A DNA stretch of 12,207 bases from Fusobacteriota bacterium (GTDB taxonomy: Bacteria; Fusobacteriota; Fusobacteriia; JAPLKR01). The stretch lies in contig JAPLKR010000098.1 in the NCBI GenBank assembly GCA_026387965.1, positions 1-12,207 of the forward strand, read 5' to 3'. Positions within the stretch are counted from its first letter, which is position 1; each line of letters opens with the position of its first letter. The notes under the pieces were generated by a model, which was not told the origin of the DNA, searched no databases, and worked only from the letters and a program-made list of their open reading frames with translations. Positions 1-7,253 of this stretch are shown piece after piece. A program made the position numbers and the translations under genes.

Positions 1-1799
1 ATAAATTAATTGTGGATGGAGTTGACTTAGCAAATTCTGAAATACCTCAAGATGCGAATATTGGAACATTTGTAACGAAAGTATCCGCTTTACGAGATAC
101 GGGGGTATCGGTGACCAAATTCTTTGATGGGAATCAAAATGATTTGATTGTTAAAACGAGTGATTACTATGTTATGGCAGTACCATTTGAAGTGAATAGT
201 GAAAATATGGTATTTATCTCTGGAATAAAAAAAAGTACTCTGTATTGGGAGATGTTTAATAGGATTTTTATCAATGTAGGGTTACTGATACTTTTTGCCT
301 CTATAGCGCTGCCTCTTTTTTTTATGATTAAAAATATCAACAAGAGATTGGAAATAGAAGTTGCAGAAAAAACAGAAGACTTGAATAAAGCGATTGTGGC
401 AAAGCAGCATTTCTTTGCAAATATGAGTCATGAACTTCGAACGCCTCTGAATGCAATATTAGGACTTTCAAAAAAACTTGAAAAAGAGGCGAAAGAAGAA
501 GGGGTAAAAAAACTTTCAGGGCAAATATATCATTCTGGACAGTTTTTACTTTCCTTTATTGAAGATATTTTTACGATGGTAAAAATTGAAAATAGCAGTA
601 ACCAAGAGAAAATAAAGGTAATATATGTTAAAGAGTTTATAGAAACCATTGAGAGCGCTTACAGTTCGCTTGAAAGACCGGAAATTCATTTTTCAGTTAT
701 GATTCATGGCGAGTTACCAGAATTTGTTAAGGGTTATGAGAAAAAATTATTTCAAATTGTGACCAACCTATTGAATAATGCCTTTAAATTCACAAAAGAG
801 GGTCAAATTTCATTAATGATTAGCTACGATGGAGTGATTAAGTTTGAAGTTATAGATACAGGGAAAGGAATTTCTAAAGAGAATATTTCAAAGATATTTG
901 ATAAATTTTTTAGAGAAGATAATAATAGTTCTGGTGCTGGAATTGGACTTTTTCTTATTTATGATCATTTAAAATCTATGAATGGAAATATTTTTGTGGA
1001 TAGTGTTGAGGGAAAAGGAAGTGCTTTTAGAGTGCATATACCTCTTAAAAAAATAGATCTTATTCATTATGATTTTTCGAAATTTTATGAGAATTGGCTT
1101 TCACAAATTCCAGTTGTAGATCAGAGTGATTTTTTAGAAATATTAAAATATGCCGTAGAAGATATTATAAAAACATTCCCCGTCTTCAAGAGTGCTATAG
1201 AAAAGAGAGATAAAGATAAAATTTTAGGTGTCACTCATGGACTGAGAGGAGTAGGCTTAAGTGCACAAATAGATGTTTTGGTTGAAATTACACGAAAAAT
1301 TGATGAGCAAACCAAAATTGAATCCATAGATATTGAGATAGTTGAGTATTATTTTACTGTACTTCACGAGTTGATTGAAAGTATTCCCTATCGAGATCTT
1401 ATGACATCAGTAATTAAAAACTCCTCGGAATACAAAGAAAAACGCATCTTAATTGTTGATGATAAGCAGGTGAACTTAAATGTTCTTAAAATGCATTTAA
1501 GATCGTACCCATTTGAAATAGTTGAAATAACAAGTGCGTTAGAGGCATTAAACGCGCTAGAAAAAGAGAAGTTTGATTTTATATTCATGGATATTTTCAT
1601 GCCTGAAATGAATGGAACAGAAGTTGTAAAAAGAGTAAGAGAATGGGGTGTAAAGACTACAATTATTGCTGTGACAGCAGATGTGACAGAAAATATTTCA
1701 CAACAACTCATGGCAGATGGTCAATTTGATGGATATATTTCTAAGCCTGTCCGCGAGATTGATATTATTCAAATTATTTCTAAATATTTAAACTTATAG
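1..1799 (+). CDS. Hybrid sensor histidine kinase with Hpt and receiver domains (5' partial)
   Basis: Membrane sensor kinase that autophosphorylates on His and relays phosphate through built-in Hpt and receiver domains. The frame is open to the left edge (AAA TTA ATT precede the GTG at 12), so the gene starts outside the window and that GTG is probably internal. Residues below count from the GTG. Residues 1-80 are the end of an extracytoplasmic sensor, perhaps Cache-like. About 84-106 is a membrane helix and 107-130 a short coiled linker. HisKA has SHELRTPLN with phospho-acceptor His140. The ATPase has N box NLLNNAFKFT (about 252), G1 DTGKGIS (282), F box FDKFF (296) and G2 GAGIGLF (308). An Hpt-like segment has THGLRG with His409. 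The C-terminal receiver (about 478-595) has acidic pair Asp483/484, phospho-acceptor Asp527 (FMDIFMPEMNG), Thr555 and Lys578. The response regulator follows 8 bases later, so they form an operon. The signal sensed is unknown. Confidence 0.93.
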   Translation, partial: KLIVDGVDLANSEIPQDANIGTFVTKVSALRDTGVSVTKFFDGNQNDLIVKTSDYYVMAVPFEVNSENMVFISGIKKSTLYWEMFNRIFINVGLLILFASIALPLFFMIKNINKRLEIEVAEKTEDLNKAIVAKQHFFANMSHELRTPLNAILGLSKKLEKEAKEEGVKKLSGQIYHSGQFLLSFIEDIFTMVKIENSSNQEKIKVIYVKEFIETIESAYSSLERPEIHFSVMIHGELPEFVKGYEKKLFQIVTNLLNNAFKFTKEGQISLMISYDGVIKFEVIDTGKGISKENISKIFDKFFREDNNSSGAGIGLFLIYDHLKSMNGNIFVDSVEGKGSAFRVHIPLKKIDLIHYDFSKFYENWLSQIPVVDQSDFLEILKYAVEDIIKTFPVFKSAIEKRDKDKILGVTHGLRGVGLSAQIDVLVEITRKIDEQTKIESIDIEIVEYYFTVLHELIESIPYRDLMTSVIKNSSEYKEKRILIVDDKQVNLNVLKMHLRSYPFEIVEITSALEALNALEKEKFDFIFMDIFMPEMNGTEVVKRVREWGVKTTIIAVTADVTENISQQLMADGQFDGYISKPVREIDIIQIISKYLNL

Positions 1800-1807
1800 G
1801 AGGAAAA

Positions 1808-2494
1808 ATGTATTCTATATTAATTGTTGACGATAATGCAAGCATTCGTGCAAGATTGAAGCTAGACCTTAAAAAACTCAATTTTACTATTTATGAAGCT
1901 GCCAATAATAAAGAAGCGCTAGATATCGCTTCAAAAAAGGAAGTTGATGTCGTACTTCTTGACAGAATGTTGATGAAAGAGAATGGAAATTTCGAAGATG
2001 GGATTACAACGTGTATGATGATAAAAAGTAATCCTAAAATTTATAAGATTCCTTTTATCATTATTGTGTCTGAAAAAACTGATCCTGAGGATATTGAAAA
2101 AGGCTACAAGGAAAAGGTGGATTACTATATCAGAAAACCTTATATTGCTATGGAGATAGTGAGTATTATCGAAAAACACCTAGCAACAAAGAATAGCGAT
2201 ACTAAGAAACTTAGCTATAAAAATATTGTCCTCGATGAAAAGGAAGATAAAGTTTTGGTGGATTTTGAAGAAGTGAAAATATCTCCAACGGAATATATTC
2301 TATTGGAGTATTTAATGAATAATGTTGGGAAAATGCTATCAAAAGAGGATATTAAAGAGGAAATATGGGGGAATAGCGAGAATGCAACGGACAAAGCAGT
2401 AGAAAATATGATTTATCGGTTGAGACAAAAGATAGAGCCACTTAAAGAGTGCCTCGAAATTGTTAAAGGATATGGGTATAAATTGATCAAATAA
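1808..2494 (+). CDS. OmpR/PhoB-family response regulator
   Basis: DNA-binding response regulator of 228 residues, presumably the partner of the kinase just upstream. Its Shine-Dalgarno AGGAGG (1798-1803) overlaps the kinase stop codon, so the two are cotranscribed and probably translationally coupled. The receiver (1-125) has Asp8/Asp9, phospho-acceptor Asp52, Ser88 in place of the usual Thr/Ser switch residue, and Lys110 followed by Pro. The C-terminal winged helix (about 135-228) has the typical TEYILLEYL start, a recognition-helix stretch around DKAVENMIYRLRQKI and the wing ending IVKGYGYKLI. Odd point: after Asp52 the usual D-x-M-L-P loop reads DRMLMKENGNFEDG, with no proline and a few extra residues next to the active site. 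The targets are not visible here. I see no clear terminator directly downstream. Confidence 0.93.
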   Translation: MYSILIVDDNASIRARLKLDLKKLNFTIYEAANNKEALDIASKKEVDVVLLDRMLMKENGNFEDGITTCMMIKSNPKIYKIPFIIIVSEKTDPEDIEKGYKEKVDYYIRKPYIAMEIVSIIEKHLATKNSDTKKLSYKNIVLDEKEDKVLVDFEEVKISPTEYILLEYLMNNVGKMLSKEDIKEEIWGNSENATDKAVENMIYRLRQKIEPLKECLEIVKGYGYKLIK

Positions 2495-2571
2495 AGCAGT
2501 ACAAAAGACCTGAAGAGTATTATTTAGTATTTAAACAAGTGATTTTAAATTATTTGTGATTAGGAGAGGAT

Positions 2572-3514
2572 AAGAATTTATTCGATTTGCCGTTAGAAGA
2601 GTTGAGGGAATTTAAACCACAATTGACCAGAAAAGAGAATTTTGAAACATTTTGGAAAGAAAAAAATAAGATAATCTAATTTACGCTCTTAAAATATTTC
2701 AGTCACAGAAATTGTGGGGATTGATCCTTCTATTTTATATGAGGAATTGTATTTTAATGGGTTTAGAAATAGCGAAATTCGTACAAGAATACCTAGTAAA
2801 AGAGGGAAGAGGAGTTCCAGACTTCTGATTAATTATCATGGTTGTGCATGGAATTTAACTTCAGTTTAGATTATTATAAATACGTATATTTAGGATTTAC
2901 GCTTGCTATAGTAGATGTACAAGGTCAAAATTAAGCAATGCCTGATCACTCACATTATGAAAATGGGGGTCCATTGGGTGGATGACTTTATGGATACTTA
3001 ATACAGATAACTATAAGGATTCGAACGCATGCGTGGGCTGCTACAGAGCTGTAGAGGCATTAAAAAGTAATTTTATGGGGAGTTGGATTTATGTTATGGA
3101 CAAAAGTCAAGGTGGTGCGCTTACCATTGCAGTAGGGACACTGTATAAAGAGGTTACAAAAGTGATTTCCGAGATTACTTTTCTATCACATTATTAGCGG
3201 TGTGTAAAACTATCGATTGAGGGTCCATACCCTGTGATATATAGATTTTTCAATATTTGGATCAACATCATGCTTAGAGGCTAAAGTGCATGATACATTG
3301 AGTTATTTTGATTGTATGAATTTAGCCTGATATAATTACTGGGGAGGCTTTAATGATAGTAGGACTTGAAGATATTGTGTGTCCACCCTTGACGGCCTTT
3401 GCAGTCTATAGCCGAATAAATTCTCCAAAAGAGATCATTGTGTATCCAAAGCATGCTCACGGTGGATTTACACAAAATGAAGATAAAAAAATCAAATTTT
3501 TATTGAAGGAGTAA
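2572..3514 (+). pseudogene. Decayed acetylxylan esterase / cephalosporin-C deacetylase (CE7 family)
   Basis: Translating all three frames recovers, in order, the recognisable blocks of a CE7 alpha/beta-hydrolase of about 310-320 residues. The N-terminus FDLPLEELREFKP is at 2581. The oxyanion-region block LLINYHG is near 2822-2842. A remnant of DVRGQG, now DVQGQN, is near 2911. The nucleophile elbow KSQGGALTIA has its Ser codon at 3105-3107. TLSYFDCMNLA is near 3295. The C-terminal GLEDIVCPP keeps the acid residue at 3371-3373, and a PKHAHGGF catalytic-His region lies near 3449. These blocks need at least four frame changes and several in-frame stops (for example 2677, 2867, 3328). The putative start is AAG at 2572, where ATG would give a normal MNLFDLP start behind an AGGAGAG site. 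Intact homologues deacetylate xylo-oligosaccharides. The gene once abutted the transporter downstream. Not functional as read. Confidence 0.9.
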
Positions 3515-3515
3515 A

Positions 3516-4430
3516 ATGAAAAAAATACCTCTCGGGAGCGGCGGCTTAGCACTAACGTTTCCTATAATTACGCAAGCGTATCTTTATGCCAATTTTAAAA
3601 TAATCTCAAGTGTATTGTTTTCTATTGGAATAATTATTTTCATTATAACAATAATCAATTGGATAATAAATATGAAGGAAATTATGATTACATTTAAGGA
3701 ACCCGAGAGGGGAGGATTTATTCCAACGATTGCCATGGCGCTCATTATAGCTTCTTCTATTGAATATCATTTTTACAATGGTAATTTTGCACTTTGTTAT
3801 ACACTGTTTTGGATTGGTGTATTTTTGTTCGTAGTACTGTCAATAATATTTTGGGTAGTTCAATTGAGAAGCTTTTCAATTTCAAAAGCTTTTCCAAGTT
3901 GGTATATTCCCTCTGTAGGAATTATGGTAGTTGCCATTGCAGGATACAATTTTAGGATTCATATTTTTGTCTTTTTGATTACTTACGTAGGATATATACT
4001 CTTTTTTGCGGTTACATTTGTATTAATAAAAAGATTTTTAATGAAAGGATTTAAATTTGATTCAATTAAGCATAGTTTTGGTGTATGTGCAGCACCAGCT
4101 TCATTGATTGTACTCGCAAGCGGCCGCTATGAAATATTTTATCCAGTAATGTATGTATTTTTAGTGATTTCACTTATAATGGTGATTTGGGTCTATACTA
4201 AAATCCCTTATATTTTGAAATCCGCCTTTCATCCAAGTTGTGCGAGTATAACCTTCCCACTTGCTGTTAGTTGTGTAGCCATTCAACAGGTGCTTAAGCA
4301 TATTCATAGCTTTGAAATAAAAACAATATTATTTGGTATAATGGGAATTGAAATTGCAGTAGCATCCATGATATTATTATATGTTTTAGGTGGTTATATC
4401 CATTGGGTTTTTAAAAAAAATTACCAGTAA
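3516..4430 (+). CDS. TDT/SLAC1-type membrane transporter (TehA-like)
   Basis: Integral membrane protein of 304 residues with roughly ten hydrophobic helices and few soluble loops. The N-terminal MKKIPLGSGGLAL matches the P-x-G-x-x-GLA first helix of the tellurite-resistance/dicarboxylate transporter (TDT) family, which also includes plant SLAC1 anion channels and proteins often labelled exfoliative toxin A/B. Members move mono- or dicarboxylates, sulfite or other anions; the substrate here cannot be read. Conserved-looking pieces are CAAPASL near residue 190 and AFHPSCASITFPLAVS near 237. Length is normal, so it looks intact. Its AAGGAG site (3506-3511) lies inside the last codons of the esterase pseudogene, and the ATG follows that stop by one base, so the pair was formerly an operon. 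It ends before a strong bidirectional terminator. The promoter now used is not obvious. Confidence 0.82.
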   Translation: MKKIPLGSGGLALTFPIITQAYLYANFKIISSVLFSIGIIIFIITIINWIINMKEIMITFKEPERGGFIPTIAMALIIASSIEYHFYNGNFALCYTLFWIGVFLFVVLSIIFWVVQLRSFSISKAFPSWYIPSVGIMVVAIAGYNFRIHIFVFLITYVGYILFFAVTFVLIKRFLMKGFKFDSIKHSFGVCAAPASLIVLASGRYEIFYPVMYVFLVISLIMVIWVYTKIPYILKSAFHPSCASITFPLAVSCVAIQQVLKHIHSFEIKTILFGIMGIEIAVASMILLYVLGGYIHWVFKKNYQ

Positions 4431-4588
4431 GAACGGTATAATTTGCCATAAACTATCACTAAAACATAATAGAGAATAAGCCAGATAGAACAGAGAGAGC
4501 TATATTTTCGCAATTTTATTTGGTTTTAGTATATCTGAAGAAAAATCTCGGAACGTATCAATAGTAGAAATAAAAAATTATATATTTT

Positions 4589-4628
4589 AAAAAAACTCTC
4601 CCTTAATTTAATAAGGGAGAGTTTTTTT
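4589..4628. terminator. Bidirectional intrinsic terminator, 17-bp stem
   Basis: Perfect inverted repeat: left arm 4589-4605 (seven A then CTCTCCCTTA), a 6-base loop, right arm 4612-4628 (TAAGGGAGAG then seven T). A GC-containing core with U-runs on both strands suits termination of the plus-strand transporter and the minus-strand acid phosphatase, whose stop codon is only 6 bases away. Confidence 0.95.
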
Positions 4629-4633
4629 AAGAA

Positions 4634-5743
4634 CTATTTTGTTGTAGCGCTTCCAGAAACAGTAGAACTTCCAGAAGTTGTAGGTGCAAATTTTAAATTA
4701 ACACCATTCACATAATTTTGTAGGAGTGGAAGGCTTGCAAGTGTTCCCCCATTCATCACAGGTAGAGATACTATTTTTCCATTATAACTTACTTGCACAA
4801 AATATTGATTTGAATCAGTTTTATAGAGTTTAATCAATACATTTGAAGCATATCCAGGTTCAGTTGCTAGAGGTGCTCCAAGAAGTGCCATTATAGGTAA
4901 AATGGTAATATCATGGCCAGAATAGTAGTAAAGTTTTGTTCCATTAGCGGTGTTATTTGCAAAAGCATTTAAATTTACCACAATATCATTTACAAGTTGA
5001 TCACCCATGACATATGATACATTCATGTTTTGAAATTGGACAGCAAGGCCAGTATTTGTAGCATCAAGGATATTATTAATATCTTGAGTTGAAAGTCCCT
5101 TAGGCATTAGTAGTCCATGAGCTTTTGCAACAGTAATCATATCGCCTACAGTCAGAACGTCAGCGAGTGAGTGGATTGGATTTCCAAGAACTAGTTGCCA
5201 TTTAGCAAAATAAGGTTGATATTTTGCTTGAAGCGCTAACCATGCAGGAGAAGTGTAAACGTATTGATTAAGAAGAGCAAGATACTTAGTGTATTGTGTT
5301 AATATTGTAGAATCATTTATTTGAAGCATCTCTATTGGGATAGGCTGAAAAGCGTTTGGAAGAGCAGGTTTTCCATTTGGTAAATTTGGACCTGTTCCAG
5401 GAGGATAGAGTCCCATTAAGACACATTCTGCGGTATCAAACGTTCTGTTTGTTGCACTTGATATGGCAGTAATAGAGCCTGCTTGATAGTTAAGAGGTAA
5501 TAATTTTTCGTTGGTAACCAAATCATTTCTAAGCGTAGAGCCTAAAGAAAATGCTTGATTCATTCCAATGGGAGTTAATTCTTGAAGTGGACTTCCCCAG
5601 TTGTAGTTAAAATTTTGAATGTTTCCAAATGGGGCTCTATCTCCATGGCGTGTAATGAGTACAGCTCCGACAAGTGTGTTTTGAGCTAAGGTACATAGAG
5701 AAATGGTAAAGAGTGTTGCAATAAGTAATATAAGTTTTTTCAT
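4634..5743 (-). CDS. Secreted histidine acid phosphatase
   Basis: Exported phosphomonoesterase of the histidine acid phosphatase branch of the histidine phosphatase superfamily, 369 residues. Start chosen at 5743 (MKKLILL) because AAGGAAG sits just upstream at good spacing; the in-frame ATG at 5758 is worse placed. Residues 1-20 are a type I signal peptide (KK, hydrophobic core, cleavage near CTLA/QN). The catalytic block RHGDRAP (32-38) has nucleophile His33. LTPIGMNQ (56-63) and Arg100 in ATNRT are further family marks. The proton-donor block SGHDIT has His277/Asp278. Known family chemistry uses a phosphohistidine intermediate and a broad substrate range, often at acid pH. The tail (354-369) is Ser/Thr/Gly-rich and low in complexity; there is no LPXTG motif or C-terminal anchor helix, so the protein is probably released. 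The small secreted gene lies upstream on the same strand. Confidence 0.92.
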   Translation of the reverse strand: MKKLILLIATLFTISLCTLAQNTLVGAVLITRHGDRAPFGNIQNFNYNWGSPLQELTPIGMNQAFSLGSTLRNDLVTNEKLLPLNYQAGSITAISSATNRTFDTAECVLMGLYPPGTGPNLPNGKPALPNAFQPIPIEMLQINDSTILTQYTKYLALLNQYVYTSPAWLALQAKYQPYFAKWQLVLGNPIHSLADVLTVGDMITVAKAHGLLMPKGLSTQDINNILDATNTGLAVQFQNMNVSYVMGDQLVNDIVVNLNAFANNTANGTKLYYYSGHDITILPIMALLGAPLATEPGYASNVLIKLYKTDSNQYFVQVSYNGKIVSLPVMNGGTLASLPLLQNYVNGVNLKFAPTTSGSSTVSGSATTK

Positions 5744-5781
5744 TTTACTTCCTTTCATGTTAATAATGTAATTCCTTCAAT

Positions 5782-5818
5782 AAAAAAATGATTATGAAGT
5801 AATATTCATAATCATTTT
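5782..5818 (-). terminator. Intrinsic terminator of the small secreted gene
   Basis: Perfect 14-bp inverted repeat (AAAATGATTATGAA at 5785-5798, 6-base loop, its complement at 5805-5818). Read on the minus strand it ends in a run of seven T (5788-5782). It lies about 40 bases past the stop of the small secreted gene. The stem is AT-rich, so it may be leaky. Its first arm overlaps the -10 box of the phosphatase promoter. Confidence 0.7.
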
Positions 5819-5842
5819 AGCATAAATAATGATAAATATCAA
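5814..5842 (-). promoter_or_regulatory. Promoter for the acid phosphatase
   Basis: On the minus strand: -35 TTGATA (5842-5837), 17-base spacer, -10 TAAAAT (5819-5814) with a TGC extension just before it. Predicted start near 5807, giving a leader of about 64 bases before the ATG at 5743. Consensus fit and spacing are good. Confidence 0.75.
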
Positions 5843-5858
5843 ATTAAATTTCCCCATA

Positions 5859-6272
5859 CTAATAATAGAGTCCAATACCAAATTTATAATAGGTTTGAGT
5901 ATATAAACTCAAGAGGGATTGAGGGTTTTGAGCTAATGACATCAAAATAGCGGGATTCATTTGTAAAGCGTAGGAAGTTCCAATTTGAATGAAAATAAAA
6001 GGTGTATTTTGCATATTTGAATCAAAAGTATGTAGATACATAAGGTATAAGGGAATAGTGCCTGAAATGGGAGCGCCATTTTGATATTGAAGGGTACTTT
6101 CGTATCCCGTGCCTGCACCAAAGGCGTCACTTTGCGTAATATTTGCCATGAGTGTCTCCTGTACATTCATTGGAAGTAAATTAAACTGTGTGTTTTGGGA
6201 GAGTGAAAACAATGAATCAGAAAATGCATAAGAGGTTAGTGAAAAAAAGAGTAGATATAATTTTAAATTCAT
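5859..6272 (-). CDS. Small secreted protein of unknown family
   Basis: A 137-residue exported protein that I do not recognise. Start at 6272 has an ideal AAGGAGG site (6284-6278) and a strong promoter just upstream. Residues 1-18 look like a signal peptide (MNLKLYLLFFSLTSYAFS, cleavage near S/DS). The mature part has no cysteine and no further membrane helix. It is rich in Gln, Asn, Ser and aromatics, with alternating stretches such as IPLYLMYLHTF and FIFIQIGTSYALQM that look like beta strands, and it ends in YYKFGIGLYY. A last strand closing on an aromatic residue resembles an outer-membrane barrel C-terminus, which would imply a diderm host; this is inference only. It lies upstream of the acid phosphatase on the same strand, so a shared job outside the cell membrane is possible. 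It has its own promoter and terminator. Confidence 0.8.
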   Translation of the reverse strand: MNLKLYLLFFSLTSYAFSDSLFSLSQNTQFNLLPMNVQETLMANITQSDAFGAGTGYESTLQYQNGAPISGTIPLYLMYLHTFDSNMQNTPFIFIQIGTSYALQMNPAILMSLAQNPQSLLSLYTQTYYKFGIGLYY

Positions 6273-6298
6273 AATAACCTCCTTAAATTTTCAATAAA

Positions 6299-6327
6299 AT
6301 TATATCATAAAATAATGAGTTGTAATA
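6299..6327 (-). promoter_or_regulatory. Promoter for the small secreted protein gene
   Basis: Minus strand: perfect -10 TATAAT (6304-6299) preceded by TGA, an extended -10. The -35 is weak: TATTAC at 17-base spacing, or TTACAA at 15. Predicted start near 6292, a 20-base leader carrying AAGGAGG. Confidence 0.7.
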
Positions 6328-6349
6328 CATAGTGATTGTTCAAACATAA

Positions 6350-6378
6350 TTAACATGAACTTCAACTTATGGTATAAT
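6350..6378 (+). promoter_or_regulatory. Promoter for the C_GCAxxG_C_C protein gene
   Basis: Plus strand: -35 TTAACA (6350-6355), 17-base spacer, -10 TATAAT (6373-6378) with a TGG extension. It is divergent from the promoter at 6299-6327. The predicted start near 6385 leaves a leader of about 130 bases before the GTG at 6519. I see no convincing riboswitch fold in that leader. Confidence 0.8.
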
Positions 6379-6518
6379 AATAAAGAAATAAGGTAGAGAT
6401 ATCGTTTTTTGGTAGAGGAATCATTTTTGTTGAAAATAAAGAGTTAGCATAAAAAGTAAGAGAAAGGAAAACCTTCTAATACGACGACGGGAAAATAAAT
6501 TTATATTGGAGGAGAATT

Positions 6519-6959
6519 GTGATATTAGAATTACTGAAAAAAGGGTATGCAGAAAAAAAAGACTTGAATTGTTCAGAAGCAATCCTTTTTGCAGCGAATA
6601 GTGCTTATAAGTTAGGGTTAAATGATACTGCCTTAAAGTTATCAAGTGGATTTGGAAGGGGAATGGCGGTAGAATCAGTATGTGGTGCAATCTCGGGAGC
6701 GATAATGGTACTCGGACTTTTAACCGTTGAAAGTGTTGCACATCAAAGTTTTGAAGTGCAACTTTTCACGAAGGAATTAATAGATCGCTTTGAAGAGGCG
6801 CTTGGGGATAGAGAGTGTATAAACTTAGTTCCAAGATATAGAACATTAGAGCATAAATGCAATAAATTAATATTTAAGGCTGCAGAAATTCTTGATGAGA
6901 TTCTAATACGGGAGAAACTATTAGAAAAATTTAGAGGTAGCGATGAAAAAAATCAATGA
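6519..6959 (+). CDS. C_GCAxxG_C_C family putative redox-active protein
   Basis: A 146-residue soluble protein of the C_GCAxxG_C_C family, named for its cysteine spacing and thought to be redox-active or metal-binding, with no settled function. The four cysteines are present: Cys18 (NCSEAI), Cys55 in VCGAISGAIMVLGL, Cys100 and Cys114. The first half also has the family's SGFGRGMA glycine-rich turn (43-50). The start is GTG at 6519, with GGAGGAG at 6508-6514; no ATG fits. Its length is normal for the family. It has its own promoter about 140 bases upstream. A 37-codon reading frame begins inside its 3' end (6943) and leads into decayed sequence, so a downstream operon partner has probably been lost. 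Confidence 0.88.
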   Translation: MILELLKKGYAEKKDLNCSEAILFAANSAYKLGLNDTALKLSSGFGRGMAVESVCGAISGAIMVLGLLTVESVAHQSFEVQLFTKELIDRFEEALGDRECINLVPRYRTLEHKCNKLIFKAAEILDEILIREKLLEKFRGSDEKNQ

Positions 6960-7190
6960 ATTCGAAGCAAGACGACTTAGTTTGAAAGAGTATTATTTTC
7001 AGAAATTATTAAATATAGTCTTGTTAATCGTAATATCACAATCCGATGGGGTTTGAATTTCAACTTAATCAGTAACAAAAATGTATGAAAAATATTGTGA
7101 AAAGGAATTTTAAATACAGGTTTTTCTTGTAATCCATTTCTTAATCAAGAACCAAATAGTCATGAAGCAATTTTAAAATACAATTATTTC
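6943..7190 (+). pseudogene. Degenerate coding sequence, unidentified
   Basis: An ATG at 6943, overlapping the end of the previous gene by 17 bases, opens 37 codons (MKKINEFEARRLSLKEYY...) that end at TGA 7054-7056. The reading then appears to continue in another frame (RWGLNFNLISNKN near 7035, GILNTGFSCNPFLNQEPNSH near 7104-7163), broken by TGA at 7086 and 7098 and closed by TAG about 25 bases past 7163. The overlapping start and coding-like composition suggest a frameshifted former operon partner. I do not recognise the family. Confidence 0.4.
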
Positions 7191-7253
7191 AATTAGAAAC
7201 ATTTTAAAAATAACCACAATTCTCAACTAAGTTGCACTTAATTTGACAATTGA

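Noticed and set aside
12-14. GTG at 12 as the true start of the histidine kinase
   Set aside because: The frame is open to the window edge, and a sensor kinase should have a first membrane helix before the sensor domain, so the gene begins upstream.
2982-3197. A 71-residue independent small gene
   Set aside because: Its sequence is the nucleophile-elbow part of the CE7 pseudogene, and flanking blocks in other frames complete the same protein.
2495-3515. Mobile-element insertion as the cause of the pseudogene
   Set aside because: No terminal inverted repeats, target duplications or transposase fragments are visible; scattered small indels and stops explain it.
4489-4590. A 33-codon open frame after the transporter (FAILFGFSISEEKSRN)
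   Set aside because: It has no start codon or ribosome site and I do not recognise it. It could be another gene remnant, but the evidence is too thin to annotate.
5684-5700. Lipoprotein lipobox in the phosphatase leader (ISLC)
   Set aside because: The residue before Cys is Leu, not Gly, Ala or Ser, and a type I site (CTLA/QN) fits directly after.
5756-5758. Upstream ATG as the phosphatase start (MKGSKMKKL)
   Set aside because: The AAGGAAG site lies between the two ATGs at good spacing for the one at 5743, and the signal peptide reads normally from there.
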